A DNA stretch of 64,000 bases from Firmicutes bacterium HGW-Firmicutes-9 (GCA_002841395.1 PGZM01000005.1:62001-126000); one strand, 5' to 3'; counted from the stretch's first letter, positions 28,011-37,043 are shown. Notes: generated from the sequence alone by a model not told the origin. Translations and numbers: made by a program.

Positions 28011-28191
28011 TGACTTAAATCATAAGCAAAGCCCGCAAAATCTGCACTTCAAGTTCGTATGCATCATCAACAATATGATATAATGTTGAAAATTTGTCAT
28101 CCAACATTCATAGCAATTGCTTTATCAGTGCCCTTCTTATCGTATTAGGAATTCAGGATTATTTCTTTCTTTTTGCAGAAAGGCAATTCGC

Positions 28192-28980
28192 ATGAAGAAT
28201 TCACAGTTCAAGGAAAAATACGGACCGTATGCGTTGGTCGCCGGAGGATCGGACGGCCTTGGTTTCGCGTTTGCGGAGGCGGCGGCTCAGCGGGGATTGA
28301 ACCTCGTTTTGATCGCGCGTCAGGCGGAACGGCTGCATGCGGCTGCTGAGCGGCTGAAAGCCGCTTACCATGTCGATGTGATTGCGATCGCAGCGGACAT
28401 GGCCGACTTTGAGCAGGTGAAAGAACGGATCAGCGCGCTTTCGGTTTCAATCGGACTTCTGATCTATAACGCGGCGTATGCTCCGATCGGGCGATTCGAA
28501 AACACGAGCGAAGAGCGTTTGTCGCTTGCGGTCGACGTCAACGTCAAGGCGCCGCTGCTTTTGACCAAGCTGCTCACAGAGCCCATGATTGCGCAAAAAC
28601 GGGGCGGGATCGTGCTGATGTCCTCGCTTGCCGGAGGGCAGGGCAGCCCGAACATCGCGACGTATGCCGCGACAAAATCGTTCAACGCCATACTTGCCGA
28701 AGGGCTTTGGAAAGAGCTGAAGCCGCACGGAGTCGATGTTGTCGCCTGCTGCGCGGGTGCGATCCTCACGCCAGGCTACCAGAAAGCTGAGAAAATCAAG
28801 CCGGCTCCCGGAACGCTGGAAGCAAGCGAAGTTGCCGAGCAGGCGTTAAACGCGTTGGGAAAGGGCCCGATCGTCATCCCGGGAATCGTTAACAAGATCG
28901 GTCGTTTTGTCCTTACGCGAATCATGAGCAGAAAAGCCGCCATTGAAATTATGTCGAAGAACACCGGAGGATTGTCATGA
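28192..28980 (+). CDS. SDR-family NAD(P)-dependent oxidoreductase
   Basis: 262 residues from MKNSQFKEKYGPYALVAGGSDGLG. The cofactor loop is GGSDGLG; catalytic Ser (MSSLAGGQG) and YAATK are intact. Overall similarity is to hydroxysteroid/3-ketoacyl-type classical SDRs (17beta-HSD12-like acyl reductases). It is translationally coupled (overlapping ATGA) to the sterol-reductase-like gene downstream, so the pair probably act on the same lipid. The substrate is unknown. AAAGGC before the ATG supports this start. Confidence 0.88.
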   Translation: MKNSQFKEKYGPYALVAGGSDGLGFAFAEAAAQRGLNLVLIARQAERLHAAAERLKAAYHVDVIAIAADMADFEQVKERISALSVSIGLLIYNAAYAPIGRFENTSEERLSLAVDVNVKAPLLLTKLLTEPMIAQKRGGIVLMSSLAGGQGSPNIATYAATKSFNAILAEGLWKELKPHGVDVVACCAGAILTPGYQKAEKIKPAPGTLEASEVAEQALNALGKGPIVIPGIVNKIGRFVLTRIMSRKAAIEIMSKNTGGLS

Positions 28981-30053
28981 AGACGTTTTTAGGATTAATC
29001 ACCCCGCTCGTCGCATATGCCGTCATCACGCTGTTGCACCTCATCATACCCGTAAAGAAGATCAAGGGATATGTGAAAAACGAAGCAACCGGCGAAACCA
29101 CCAACTACCGGATCAACGGTAAGTTTGTTCTGGTGCTCAGCATCGTGCTCTGGTATCTGCTGGGCAGGTTCGATCTTGTTCCGTACACCTGGCTGTATGA
29201 AACCAGATGGTTGGGCTTGATCGGCGCGGTCGTCATCGGGCTGGTTTATTCCTTTATTGTTGTGCTGAAGTATCCATCCACCGGAAAATCGTTTCTTGCG
29301 GATTTCTGGTATGGCAGGGCGAGAGACCCGCAGATCAAAGACGGTCTGCTCGACGCGAAGCTGTGGCTCTACTTAATCGGTGCCGTGATGCTCCAGCTGA
29401 ACGTGCTATCGTTCGCGGCGTATCATGTCACGAATGTCGGGAACGTGAACCCTGGTTTTCTGCTCGGTTGCGCGCTGCTGACGTGGTTCTGCTTTGAATA
29501 TTTGATCTTTGAGAAAGTCCATCTTTGGACATACGACTTTATCGCCGAACGCGTCGGGTTCAAGCTCGGTTTCGGGTGTCTTGCGTTCTATCCGTATTTC
29601 TATTCCGTCGCGCTCTGGTTTACGGCGCATCTGCCCAATCCCGGCCATCCCGTTTGGCAAACGATCCTTGCAGGGGTGCTGTTCTTCTGCGGGTGGGTGC
29701 TGACGCGTGGCGCAAACATGCAGAAGTACTTCTTCAAAGTTGCGCCCGACAGGAAGTTTCTTTGGATTCAACCGGAGGTGCTGACCGATGGCAAACGCAC
29801 CCTGCTTGCCAATGGCTTCTGGGGCGCAAGCCGGCACATCAATTATCTTGGCGAGATCATTCAGGCGGTCGCGATCGTACTTGCCACAGGCTACGCGGGG
29901 ATTTGGATGCTGTGGCTGTATCCTGCATATTATGTTGGGCTGATGTTCTCCCGCCAGGCGGACGACGACAAAGTCTGTAAAGCAAAGTATGGAGGTCTTT
30001 GGGATCAATACACAGAGAAAGTCAAGTACAAGATGATTCCGTTTATCTATTGA
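28977..30053 (+). CDS. ERG4/ERG24-type sterol reductase family membrane protein
   Basis: 358 residues with about eight to nine hydrophobic segments. Motifs of the eukaryote-type sterol reductase family (C14/C7/C24 reductases, lamin B receptor) are present in order: YRINGKF (44-50), GRARDPQI...DAK (113-128, cf. LNPRIG..DxK), RGANMQK (244-250), WGASRHINYLGE (282-293), and the ending CKAKYGGLWDQYTEKV...IPFIY. Members reduce C=C bonds with NADPH in the membrane. Its presence in a Firmicute next to an SDR suggests reduction of a steroid, terpenoid or other polycyclic lipid. The substrate is inference. Confidence 0.82.
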   Translation: MKTFLGLITPLVAYAVITLLHLIIPVKKIKGYVKNEATGETTNYRINGKFVLVLSIVLWYLLGRFDLVPYTWLYETRWLGLIGAVVIGLVYSFIVVLKYPSTGKSFLADFWYGRARDPQIKDGLLDAKLWLYLIGAVMLQLNVLSFAAYHVTNVGNVNPGFLLGCALLTWFCFEYLIFEKVHLWTYDFIAERVGFKLGFGCLAFYPYFYSVALWFTAHLPNPGHPVWQTILAGVLFFCGWVLTRGANMQKYFFKVAPDRKFLWIQPEVLTDGKRTLLANGFWGASRHINYLGEIIQAVAIVLATGYAGIWMLWLYPAYYVGLMFSRQADDDKVCKAKYGGLWDQYTEKVKYKMIPFIY

Positions 30054-30079
30054 GCGCTGCTCGAACCGAGTACATATAA

Positions 30080-30114
30080 AACCAACGCCACCCTAAGGGT
30101 GGCATTGGTTTTTG
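30080..30114 (+). terminator. Terminator of the SDR/sterol-reductase operon
   Basis: AACCAA-c-GCCACCC-taa-GGGTGGC-a-TTGGTT followed by TTT; stem of 13 pairs. Confidence 0.85.
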
Positions 30115-30258
30115 GATAGTTAGTTCAGAAGGATTCGCTTACATTGCGGCAAACCTGCAATGACTCGGAGAAATTTCAATATTGAAAATGCATGCATTTC
30201 CTTTAACTCATAATTTCTCGCATAGCCTCGTAAAGTAAACGCCGAAGTGTGCATTTTC

Positions 30259-30347
30259 AGCGGCAGGCGAAGCGTAGCCGTCCAATCTGCGAGCGGTGTG
30301 AGCGAGCAATAGATGGATAACCGGAGGATACCTTTCGGGCACGCCAA
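30259..30347 (+). repeat. Island repeat copy B, ending in tRNA-Arg 3' sequence
   Basis: About 85% identical to copy A (27928-28010). It ends CCTTTCGGGCACGCCAA (30331-30347), identical over 17 bases to the 3' end of tRNA-Arg at 8071-8087. It probably marks an old attachment or recombination site. Confidence 0.65.
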
Positions 30348-30355
30348 AGAAGAAG

Positions 30356-30379
30356 CCACCCGACTGGGTGGTCTCTTTT
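30356..30379 (+). terminator. Hairpin after repeat copy B
   Basis: CCACCC-gact-GGGTGG followed by TCTCTTTT. The gap 30380-30763 holds no clear gene. On the minus strand at about 30510-30640 a short frame reads SIYYSVGRFLSKHNYAHEV and ends in VFIYSS-stop, possibly a remnant of a lost gene. Confidence 0.6.
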
Positions 30380-30763
30380 GTTATCATCGATATATCAACG
30401 CAAGGCGTTTCAATGCGATAAGGTTATAATTAAGTATTTAACAACACAAGAATTAATCTATTTAGTACTACTTTTTCACTAAAACGGCAGAATCTAAGAG
30501 GAATAGATGAAAACAAGTCCTTCGTCGGATACGCGGTAGGTTGGATGAAATTTCTCGTACTCTACTTCGTGAGCATAATTGTGTTTGGACAAGAATCGTC
30601 CAACTGAATAATAAATACTTCAACGATAGGAAACACCCAAATAAGAGCGGTTATTGATTTATGCGGAAGAAGGCTAGTTAGTAGGACTATTGAAAGCAGA
30701 ATGATATGCTCGGAAAATTGCTGTTAAAAGAAGCGACCAATGGGTTGAACCGATGGACTGTCT

Positions 30764-31639
30764 TTACAGTTGATCTGCCGACAGCAGGATGGAGTTTTTC
30801 AGCGTTGGGTCAAACCGATTCTGAACTGCGGCCAACGTACGCACGTTCATGGTATAGTTGTGTGGTAGCTGCGTTGGAGAATACCCGGTCATCGTCTTGA
30901 AGATTCGATTGAAATTGCGAATAGTGGAGAAGCCGCACTCCAGCATAAGTGACGAAATTGGAATTGAAGGATCATGTAAAAGAATGTCCACCGCGAACTC
31001 GATTCGAACTGTATTGAGATAGCGGGAAAACGGCATGCCGGAGATTTTACTAAACCAACGAGAGAAATACGACTCAGACATGTTCATAAACGCCGCAGCT
31101 TCCTGAAATGTTGCGGATTCGATGTTTACTTCGATCCAGTTAAGTAGTTCTTTATATTTTGTTAAGTAGATTGCTTTGTCGACGTGCCGCTCAACGATGG
31201 GCTCATTTCGAAAGATATCGACTATCAGCTCGGTGATGAGCGCGCTTGCTCGAAACGTATAGAAACGGTGTTTGTGGACTAATTCTTCCTGAATCTCTGT
31301 TAATTTGTACGCAATTTTATATTTATCATGAAAAGCAGGCGTCTTAAGTTGTAACTTGTCTGTAATTCCCTTGGTCAGCGCCTTGTCATACAGACAAACG
31401 TAAAGAATGTTGTTTTCATTGGCGTTGATATAGTGTACGTCTCCGCTGGGGCAGAAGAGAGCGTCTCCCGCGCTGAGCTCAAAAAGATTATCATTTACCA
31501 TGATGCTCGCCCGACCACGTTCACAAACGATTAATTCATGCTCCAGATGCCAGTGTGAAATGTTATGTAAGTTTAAATATCGTCCAATCCAGATGGGATC
31601 TTCCCCGCGAGAAAGTCGCTGCTCGTACTTGGCCAGCAC
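30764..31639 (-). CDS. AraC-family transcriptional regulator
   Basis: 291 residues. An N-terminal cupin-like sensing domain (ISHWHLEHELIVCERGRASIMVND...GDALFCPSGDVHYI) is followed by two HTH motifs at the C-terminal side (FQEAAAFMNMSESYFSRWFSKISGMPF and ISSLMLECGFSTIRNFNRIFK), then the usual TGYSPTQ. It is divergent from the hydrolase-membrane protein at 31849 and is its likely regulator. The ligand is unknown; a small organic effector is typical of this fold. Confidence 0.9.
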   Translation of the reverse strand: MLAKYEQRLSRGEDPIWIGRYLNLHNISHWHLEHELIVCERGRASIMVNDNLFELSAGDALFCPSGDVHYINANENNILYVCLYDKALTKGITDKLQLKTPAFHDKYKIAYKLTEIQEELVHKHRFYTFRASALITELIVDIFRNEPIVERHVDKAIYLTKYKELLNWIEVNIESATFQEAAAFMNMSESYFSRWFSKISGMPFSRYLNTVRIEFAVDILLHDPSIPISSLMLECGFSTIRNFNRIFKTMTGYSPTQLPHNYTMNVRTLAAVQNRFDPTLKNSILLSADQL

Positions 31640-31848
31640 TTGTTCATCACCTGCTTTCGAAGGATAACGTTACCACGAAAGACAATAAATGTCCATTGTG
31701 TGATATGAAAAGACTTTTACTGAACATCGAAATCAATTATATTGTTACTTAGCTGATCAGCCATTTCAACTTTGCGGCACATTTTCCTGTAAGAACAATC
31801 AGAAATGCCGAAAAACAAACAATCTAATATTGTGGAGGAGAGGTACTA

Positions 31849-33732
31849 ATGGAAGGCGCAAAAGCAAATAAGCGCGTTGTGCGGGTTTGGCTTTGGATTT
31901 GTGTGGCTTTCATGCTTATTAGCATGGTCGGAGCCAGTCTTGTTCAGAGTTCGGGCGGCAACGTCATCATTAAGGATTTCCAACTTGTCGTAAGCGACGG
32001 CAAGAAGATCAATGCCCAGATCTACGTTCCCAAGGATGCGTCCGCGGAGCATAAGCTCCCGCTGGTCATTGCACAGCACGGCAGCCAGCATAATCTGGAA
32101 ATGCAGGATATGAACATGGTCGAGCTGTCCAGACGTGGATACATCGTGATCTCTTCGGATGCGTTCCGTCACGGTTCATCTACGGCGGGAACCAATCTTT
32201 CCCGCGCGGAAGCGTTCTCTAACGTCATCTACATGGTGGATTACGCTAGCGAGTTCCTCGATATCGTCGATACTGATAAGATCGGTCTTGTCGGTCACTC
32301 GATGGGCGCCGCGATCGTCACCACCACCCTGCAGCATTTTGTAACGCAGGAAGCGCTAGGCCTCGGCGAGAACAAAATCGCTGCCTGCCTCGAAATCGGT
32401 TATGATCCGAGCTACGTGCCCTACGAAATCGAAGGCGTAGACCATCCGGTTATTGCGGATTCCGACTGGGGCGTAATCGCGGGCAAGTACGATGAGTACT
32501 TCTTCCGTCAGGAAGACGCCGGCAACGATCCCGCGCGCATTCTGGAGAGCGCAGCCGCGCTTGCCTTTGTGCAGCAGGTTGATTCCACTGCCACCGGTCC
32601 TGTTGTAGACGGCCAGTTCTATCGCGGAGAAATCAACGGCGAAGAATACCTGCGCGTTTATTATCAGAATCCCGAAATCCACCCCCAGAACGTCTTCTCG
32701 ACCAAGACCGCTGCGGATGTTGTAGACTTCTTCTACGAGTCGCTTGGCGTTCCGGATGGACACGCTGTGATCGCTTCCTCCAACCAGACCTGGGTCTGGA
32801 AGCAGGCGTTCAACTGCCTCGGTCTGATCGGCATCCTGATCTTCCTTTTCCAGTTTGCCTCCTGGATCATGGATTCCGTTCCCTACTTTGCTTCTCTGAA
32901 GGCAACATCGAACCCGCCGGCAGCACCTGCCCTCGATACCGGCAAGAAGAAGGCTGCGTTCTGGGTAACCTACCTGATCAACCTTGCACTACCCGCGCTC
33001 TTGGCAATGCCGGTTATGCACTACTGGGTCGGCAAAGAGTCCTTTGCGCCGTCGACTGCGACGAAGTGGTTTGGCGTTGGCGCGCTCAACGAAATTGCTG
33101 TTTGGGCGGTTGTCGTTAGCATCTGCTTGCTGGGCGTCATGCTGCTCAACACTCTGCTGTTTGGCAGAAAGTTCGGCATCAAAGTCGATTCCTGGGGCGT
33201 GAAGATCTCGCTCAAGGATCTCTGGAAGAGCCTGCTGCTTGCCATCATGACCTTTGGCGCGGCGTGCCTGATTCTCTTCTTTGCGGACTTTGCATTCAAC
33301 ACCGACTTCCGCATCTGGCTGATCGCCATGCGCGTGTTCACCGTGGACAAGGTACTCTTCCTGATCGCCTATGTGCCTGCGTTCATGCTGTTCTATCTGG
33401 TGAACTCGATTCTGGTCAACGGCTGCAACCGCGTAGAAGGCATGCCGGATTGGCTGGTGACGGTCATCAGCTGCCTCGCGAATGCGGCGGGCATCGCAGT
33501 GTTGATCTCCATTCAGTACATCGTGTATGCAAAGACGGGTACGTTCGTATTCAACGCAATGCGTACGCATAACCTGTTCCCGTTCGTGGTGCTCGTGCCC
33601 ATCGCGACCATCATCACCCGCTCTTACTTCAAGAAGACCGGCAAGATCTACGTTGGCTCGTTCACGATTGCCATGCTGTACACCATCATGAGCATTGTGC
33701 AGTTCTCTGCCAACATGAGCGTGCTGCCGTAA
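31849..33732 (+). CDS. Alpha/beta hydrolase fused to a polytopic membrane domain
   Basis: 627 residues. One N-terminal transmembrane segment (about 12-32), then an extracytoplasmic dienelactone-hydrolase/X-Pro-type alpha/beta domain with a HGS oxyanion-like motif and nucleophile elbow GLVGHSMGAA (about 143-152). From about residue 320 there are seven to eight transmembrane helices of no known family. A TGGAGGAGAGG Shine-Dalgarno precedes the ATG. It is likely an esterase or peptidase acting outside the membrane; the membrane part may be a transporter or lipid-access domain. Substrate unknown. Confidence 0.75.
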   Translation: MEGAKANKRVVRVWLWICVAFMLISMVGASLVQSSGGNVIIKDFQLVVSDGKKINAQIYVPKDASAEHKLPLVIAQHGSQHNLEMQDMNMVELSRRGYIVISSDAFRHGSSTAGTNLSRAEAFSNVIYMVDYASEFLDIVDTDKIGLVGHSMGAAIVTTTLQHFVTQEALGLGENKIAACLEIGYDPSYVPYEIEGVDHPVIADSDWGVIAGKYDEYFFRQEDAGNDPARILESAAALAFVQQVDSTATGPVVDGQFYRGEINGEEYLRVYYQNPEIHPQNVFSTKTAADVVDFFYESLGVPDGHAVIASSNQTWVWKQAFNCLGLIGILIFLFQFASWIMDSVPYFASLKATSNPPAAPALDTGKKKAAFWVTYLINLALPALLAMPVMHYWVGKESFAPSTATKWFGVGALNEIAVWAVVVSICLLGVMLLNTLLFGRKFGIKVDSWGVKISLKDLWKSLLLAIMTFGAACLILFFADFAFNTDFRIWLIAMRVFTVDKVLFLIAYVPAFMLFYLVNSILVNGCNRVEGMPDWLVTVISCLANAAGIAVLISIQYIVYAKTGTFVFNAMRTHNLFPFVVLVPIATIITRSYFKKTGKIYVGSFTIAMLYTIMSIVQFSANMSVLP

Positions 33733-33766
33733 TCGAACCAACCAGTAACTCCATATAAACGAATGC

Positions 33767-33802
33767 AATGCAGGGTTTCCGGGAATACCGGAGACCCTGC
33801 AT
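33767..33802 (+). terminator. Terminator after the hydrolase gene
   Basis: Long stem AATGCAGGGT-TTCCGG / CCGG-A-GACCCTGCATT, then CTTAAAT. Confidence 0.65.
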
Positions 33803-33818
33803 TCTTAAATATAGTAAA

Positions 33819-33838
33819 GACCACCCAGCTGGATGGTC
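33819..33838 (-). terminator. Terminator of the two-component operon
   Basis: On the minus strand GACCATCC-agct-GGGTGGTC followed by TTTACTATATTT. Confidence 0.55.
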
Positions 33839-33864
33839 CTGATTAACCAATATAGGATAGAACA

Positions 33865-34485
33865 TCATCGCGGCGTACAAACATACCAAGCCGCGCGCTT
33901 GTCTACGTCGATCACGCGAACTTCGGAGAAGCATTTCTCCATCTCTGTGATGCAATCCTCCATTTCGCGTTTGGGGTTTTTGATAAAGCGGAAGTAATCG
34001 CCGCGTTCCAGCCACTCGACGAATGAGGTCAAGAACGAGCGGTTCTGATTGTAGTCGTAGATGATGACTCTGCTCTTTGTCACCCTGCGCATTTCGGCAT
34101 ACAGCTTCATTCGCTCGCTTTTCTGCAATCCATGGGCAACATAAGAGGCGATTGAAAGATCAAACGACTTGTCTTCAAACGGCAAGCGCTCCAGCGCAGT
34201 TGCCTGGAGAAACCGGATGTCCGCATTCTCCGGCTGCCGCTTGGCGACGGCCAGCATCTTCTCTGCTGGATCAACGCCGGTCACCGAAAGCCCTGCTTCA
34301 TGGAGGGCGGAGCAAAGCGCACCCGTACCGCAGCCGACGTCGAGGATGCTTCCGTATCCGTTCGATTTCCAATCGTCTGCGACGCTGTGGATAACTTCCC
34401 GATAACGATTCTTCTGTTTGTTGTAAAACAAGCCGTAAACGGGCGCGATGAAGTTAAAGAGGAAGTTGTGATTCTCCTTGCTCAT
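33865..34485 (-). CDS. Class I SAM-dependent methyltransferase
   Basis: 206 residues. Motif I is ILDVGCGTGALCSAL, motif II VTGVDPAEKMLAVAKR, and a post-motif LPFEDKSFDLSIASYVAHGL places it in the Methyltransf_11 group, which acts on small molecules or lipids (UbiE-like). Its ATG lies ten bases after the histidine kinase stop, so it is the last gene of the DUF2680-SHOCT-SHOCT-RR-HK operon. The substrate is unknown. A role in stress to the envelope or metals is only suggested by context. Confidence 0.85.
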   Translation of the reverse strand: MSKENHNFLFNFIAPVYGLFYNKQKNRYREVIHSVADDWKSNGYGSILDVGCGTGALCSALHEAGLSVTGVDPAEKMLAVAKRQPENADIRFLQATALERLPFEDKSFDLSIASYVAHGLQKSERMKLYAEMRRVTKSRVIIYDYNQNRSFLTSFVEWLERGDYFRFIKNPKREMEDCITEMEKCFSEVRVIDVDKRAAWYVCTPR

Positions 34486-34495
34486 GCTGATACAC

Positions 34496-35875
34496 CTACG
34501 CTTCCGGTTCGGTTTCGCGGTTCAGGGGAAGGCGAATGACAAACGTGCTGCCATGTCCTGGAGTTGACACTAGCTCGATCTTACCGCCGATCTGCTGCAA
34601 ATTCTCTTTCGCGAGATATAGTCCGATGCCTTCGCCGGATGTTTCGACCGCATTGTTTCCGCGGTAATATGCTTCAAACACACGCGCCTGTTCCTCCGGC
34701 GGGATACCGATGCCAGTGTCCTGCACGGAGATCACTAGCTCTTTATCGATCGCTTCATAGGCGATAGAAACGCGTCCGCCGGACGGCGTGAATTTATACG
34801 CGTTCGTGAGCAGGTTATAGATGGCCTGGCTCAAACGGTACGGGTCGGTATGCACCGATATCTTGCTGTGGCTTAACGACTCCAGTTCGACCGATTTTTG
34901 ATCGAACTGCGCCTTGAGTCCCGCGGTGATCTTCCGGATCAGCGCAAGAATATCGACGCTCTTAATGTTCAGCTCGCCGACTTCCTTCTCCGCGTCGATC
35001 AACCCGCTCATGTTGGTGATGATGGAAGAGAGGTTATCGATTTGCGCTTCACACGTCTGGACTTCCTCCGGCGTAAACTGAATGATGCCGTCCTGGAATC
35101 CTTCCAGGTGCGTGCGCAGAATCGTCAGTGGCGTTCTGGTTTGATGCACGAGCTCGTCGATGCGTTTCTTCCGGCTGGTTTGTTTGAGCTTCAGCCGGGT
35201 TTGCAGGGTTTCGAGGCTGTCCTGAATCGTCCTGATCTCCGGCACGTGCGATTTTTGATAACGCATCTCCTGTCCAAGATCAATGTTAACGGCCTGCTCC
35301 GCGGTTTGAATCAAATCCTTGCTCATGCGCTTGCTGAGGAAATAGCCTAGAACGAGTGTCAGCGCAAACACGATGCCAAAGGATAGCAGGCTGTTTGTGA
35401 CTAACGAGAGCGCGAACTGCTGCGTTGCGATGGTATTGCCGACGGAGCTGTAGCGCGTGATCATCAGTTTGCCGAGCGCTATTCCATCCTTCTCAATATC
35501 GATGGAGTCGACTTCTTCTGCGCTCGTGCCCATCATGCGCGGGGCAGAACCATAGCGCATCATGCCCATCATCGGGCGACTATCAACGCTGACGTCCGAA
35601 AGAAGCTGCCCGTTTGCGCGGTAGAGACGAATCCGCGTGATAGGATCGTTCAGGTGCGAGGTCAGCTGCATCTCCAGCTGCTGGGTTGTGTACTCGTTCG
35701 CGGACAATGCGTCGGTAGAGAATTGAACCACCTGCGCGACGTGCGAGTTGTAGTTTTCGGTGGAGTAGTCGACAAAGTATCGATTGATGCGGACATTCAG
35801 CACGAGAGAGTTGACGATGACCGACAGCGCGGCCGAAACGACCAGCGCGAGCATCCATTGTTTCCGGATTGTCAT
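34496..35875 (-). CDS. Sensor histidine kinase with Met-rich extracytoplasmic loop
   Basis: 459 residues. TM1 at about 9-28 and TM2 at about 158-182 bracket a sensor domain that contains a Met-rich stretch (RPMMGMMRYGSAPRMMG, about residues 99-115). A HAMP-like segment, an H-box written HQTRTPL, the N-box NLLTNAYKF, and G-boxes DTGIGIPPEE and GEGIGLYLAKE follow. It overlaps the response regulator by four bases. Met clusters are typical of Cu(I)/Ag(I) ligands, so metal sensing is a hypothesis supported by the Met-rich exported protein at the head of the operon. Confidence 0.9.
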   Translation of the reverse strand: MTIRKQWMLALVVSAALSVIVNSLVLNVRINRYFVDYSTENYNSHVAQVVQFSTDALSANEYTTQQLEMQLTSHLNDPITRIRLYRANGQLLSDVSVDSRPMMGMMRYGSAPRMMGTSAEEVDSIDIEKDGIALGKLMITRYSSVGNTIATQQFALSLVTNSLLSFGIVFALTLVLGYFLSKRMSKDLIQTAEQAVNIDLGQEMRYQKSHVPEIRTIQDSLETLQTRLKLKQTSRKKRIDELVHQTRTPLTILRTHLEGFQDGIIQFTPEEVQTCEAQIDNLSSIITNMSGLIDAEKEVGELNIKSVDILALIRKITAGLKAQFDQKSVELESLSHSKISVHTDPYRLSQAIYNLLTNAYKFTPSGGRVSIAYEAIDKELVISVQDTGIGIPPEEQARVFEAYYRGNNAVETSGEGIGLYLAKENLQQIGGKIELVSTPGHGSTFVIRLPLNRETEPEA

Positions 35876-36558
35876 ACCTTACTCCCTCCAAACTGATATC
35901 CCGCGCCGTATTTCGTCAATAGCAGCTGCGGGTGCTTCGGGTCCAACTCGATCTTCTGACGAATCTTTTTGATGTAGCTGTCGATGTTGCGATCATAGCC
36001 GTCATATTCGGTTCCGTAAGCCTGCTCGATGAGCTGCTCGCGGGACATGACGCGTCCCTGATTGCGAAAAAAGGCGGACAGGAGTTGATACTCCGCCGTC
36101 GTAATGGGGATTTCCGTTTCACCGCGATATAGTTTCATACTGCTCGTGTGCAGGCTGAGATCCTCGCATTGGTACACGAGCTCTTCCGCTTCGTGATAGA
36201 CGCGCAACAGCAGACGCTGCACGCGCAGCATCAACTCCTTTGCGCTGAAGGGCTTGACGACATAGTCGTCCACGCCGCCGCGGAAGCCGCGCACGCGGTC
36301 AACTTCGCCCTGCCGCGCGGTCAGCATGATCACAGGCACTTCGGACACGGTTCGAATCTCCTTGAGTACTTCAAAGCCGTCGATGCCCGGCATCATGACG
36401 TCTAATAAAACGAGGTGGACGGTGCTGCTGTTGAAGAGCGCCAGTGCTTCCAGTCCGTCGCCTGCGGTTAAGACCGCGTATCCTTCTTTCAAAAGATACT
36501 TTTCAACGATGGTTCTGATCTCCGGCTGGTCTTCGACTACCAATATCTGATATCGCAC
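35872..36558 (-). CDS. OmpR/PhoB-family response regulator
   Basis: 228 residues. Receiver domain with the acidic pocket near the start (VVEDQPEI), phospho-Asp in LVLLDVMMPGIDGFEVL, and Lys in VVKPFSAKEL. The C-terminal winged helix runs PITTAEYQLLSAFFRNQGRVMSREQLIEQAYGTEYDGYDRNIDSYIKKIR. It partners the kinase encoded next. Three 11-bp-spaced repeats upstream of the operon (37577-37604) are plausible autoregulatory sites. Confidence 0.95.
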   Translation of the reverse strand: MRYQILVVEDQPEIRTIVEKYLLKEGYAVLTAGDGLEALALFNSSTVHLVLLDVMMPGIDGFEVLKEIRTVSEVPVIMLTARQGEVDRVRGFRGGVDDYVVKPFSAKELMLRVQRLLLRVYHEAEELVYQCEDLSLHTSSMKLYRGETEIPITTAEYQLLSAFFRNQGRVMSREQLIEQAYGTEYDGYDRNIDSYIKKIRQKIELDPKHPQLLLTKYGAGYQFGGSKV

Positions 36559-36594
36559 CGTACCACCTCGTTTAGTTATAACCTGCGTCGGGGA

Positions 36595-36843
36595 TTATTT
36601 CCCGAGCACATCTTTCATCTTCAGGTATTCTTCTTCCGTCAGCTCGCCTTTGATAAAGCGGAGCTTGAGCGCGTCGGCTGCGCCGTCGTTGGTGCTCTTG
36701 CGGGACTTTTTGGCCAGCAGCACGATAACCGTGACCAGCGCCGCAACAAACAGTACGGCAAGTCCGATCCAAACGGTGGGGTTTACTGCGCCGAATCCTC
36801 TGCAAAACGTACCAAAGCTACCGAATCCTCTTGTAAACATCAT
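36595..36843 (-). CDS. Small membrane protein with SHOCT domain
   Basis: 82 residues. A Gly/Phe-rich N-terminus, one transmembrane helix (about 26-44), then the short SHOCT motif ALKLRFIKGELTEEEYLKMKDVL at the C-terminus. SHOCT modules are thought to mediate oligomerisation. It sits between the second SHOCT protein and the response regulator in the same operon. Function unknown. Confidence 0.8.
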   Translation of the reverse strand: MMFTRGFGSFGTFCRGFGAVNPTVWIGLAVLFVAALVTVIVLLAKKSRKSTNDGAADALKLRFIKGELTEEEYLKMKDVLGK

Positions 36844-36857
36844 TGTATCATACCTCC

Positions 36858-37043
36858 TTATTCATGGATGATTTTCTGCATTTTTTTGTATTCTTCTTCG
36901 GTGATTTCCCCGTTGACGAAGCGCTTTGTCAGCACATCCTCAGGGGTTTCACCGGACTTCACCCATTCGCCCAATGGTTTGCCGGATTTTGCAACCAGCA
37001 AATAGACGACGACGCCGATGAGAATGAACCAAATGAACATCAT
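36858..37043 (-). CDS. Small membrane protein with SHOCT-like domain
   Basis: 61 residues. One N-terminal transmembrane helix (about 3-18) and a C-terminal SHOCT-type motif (PEDVLTKRFVNGEITEEEYKKMQKII). It looks like a shorter paralogue of the next gene, 14 bases downstream. Shine-Dalgarno AAAGGCGG lies upstream. Function unknown. Confidence 0.75.
   Translation of the reverse strand: MMFIWFILIGVVVYLLVAKSGKPLGEWVKSGETPEDVLTKRFVNGEITEEEYKKMQKIIHE

Noticed and set aside
27814..28083. 89-residue ORF
   Set aside because: It spans the tRNA-like remnant and the island repeat and has no protein-like features.
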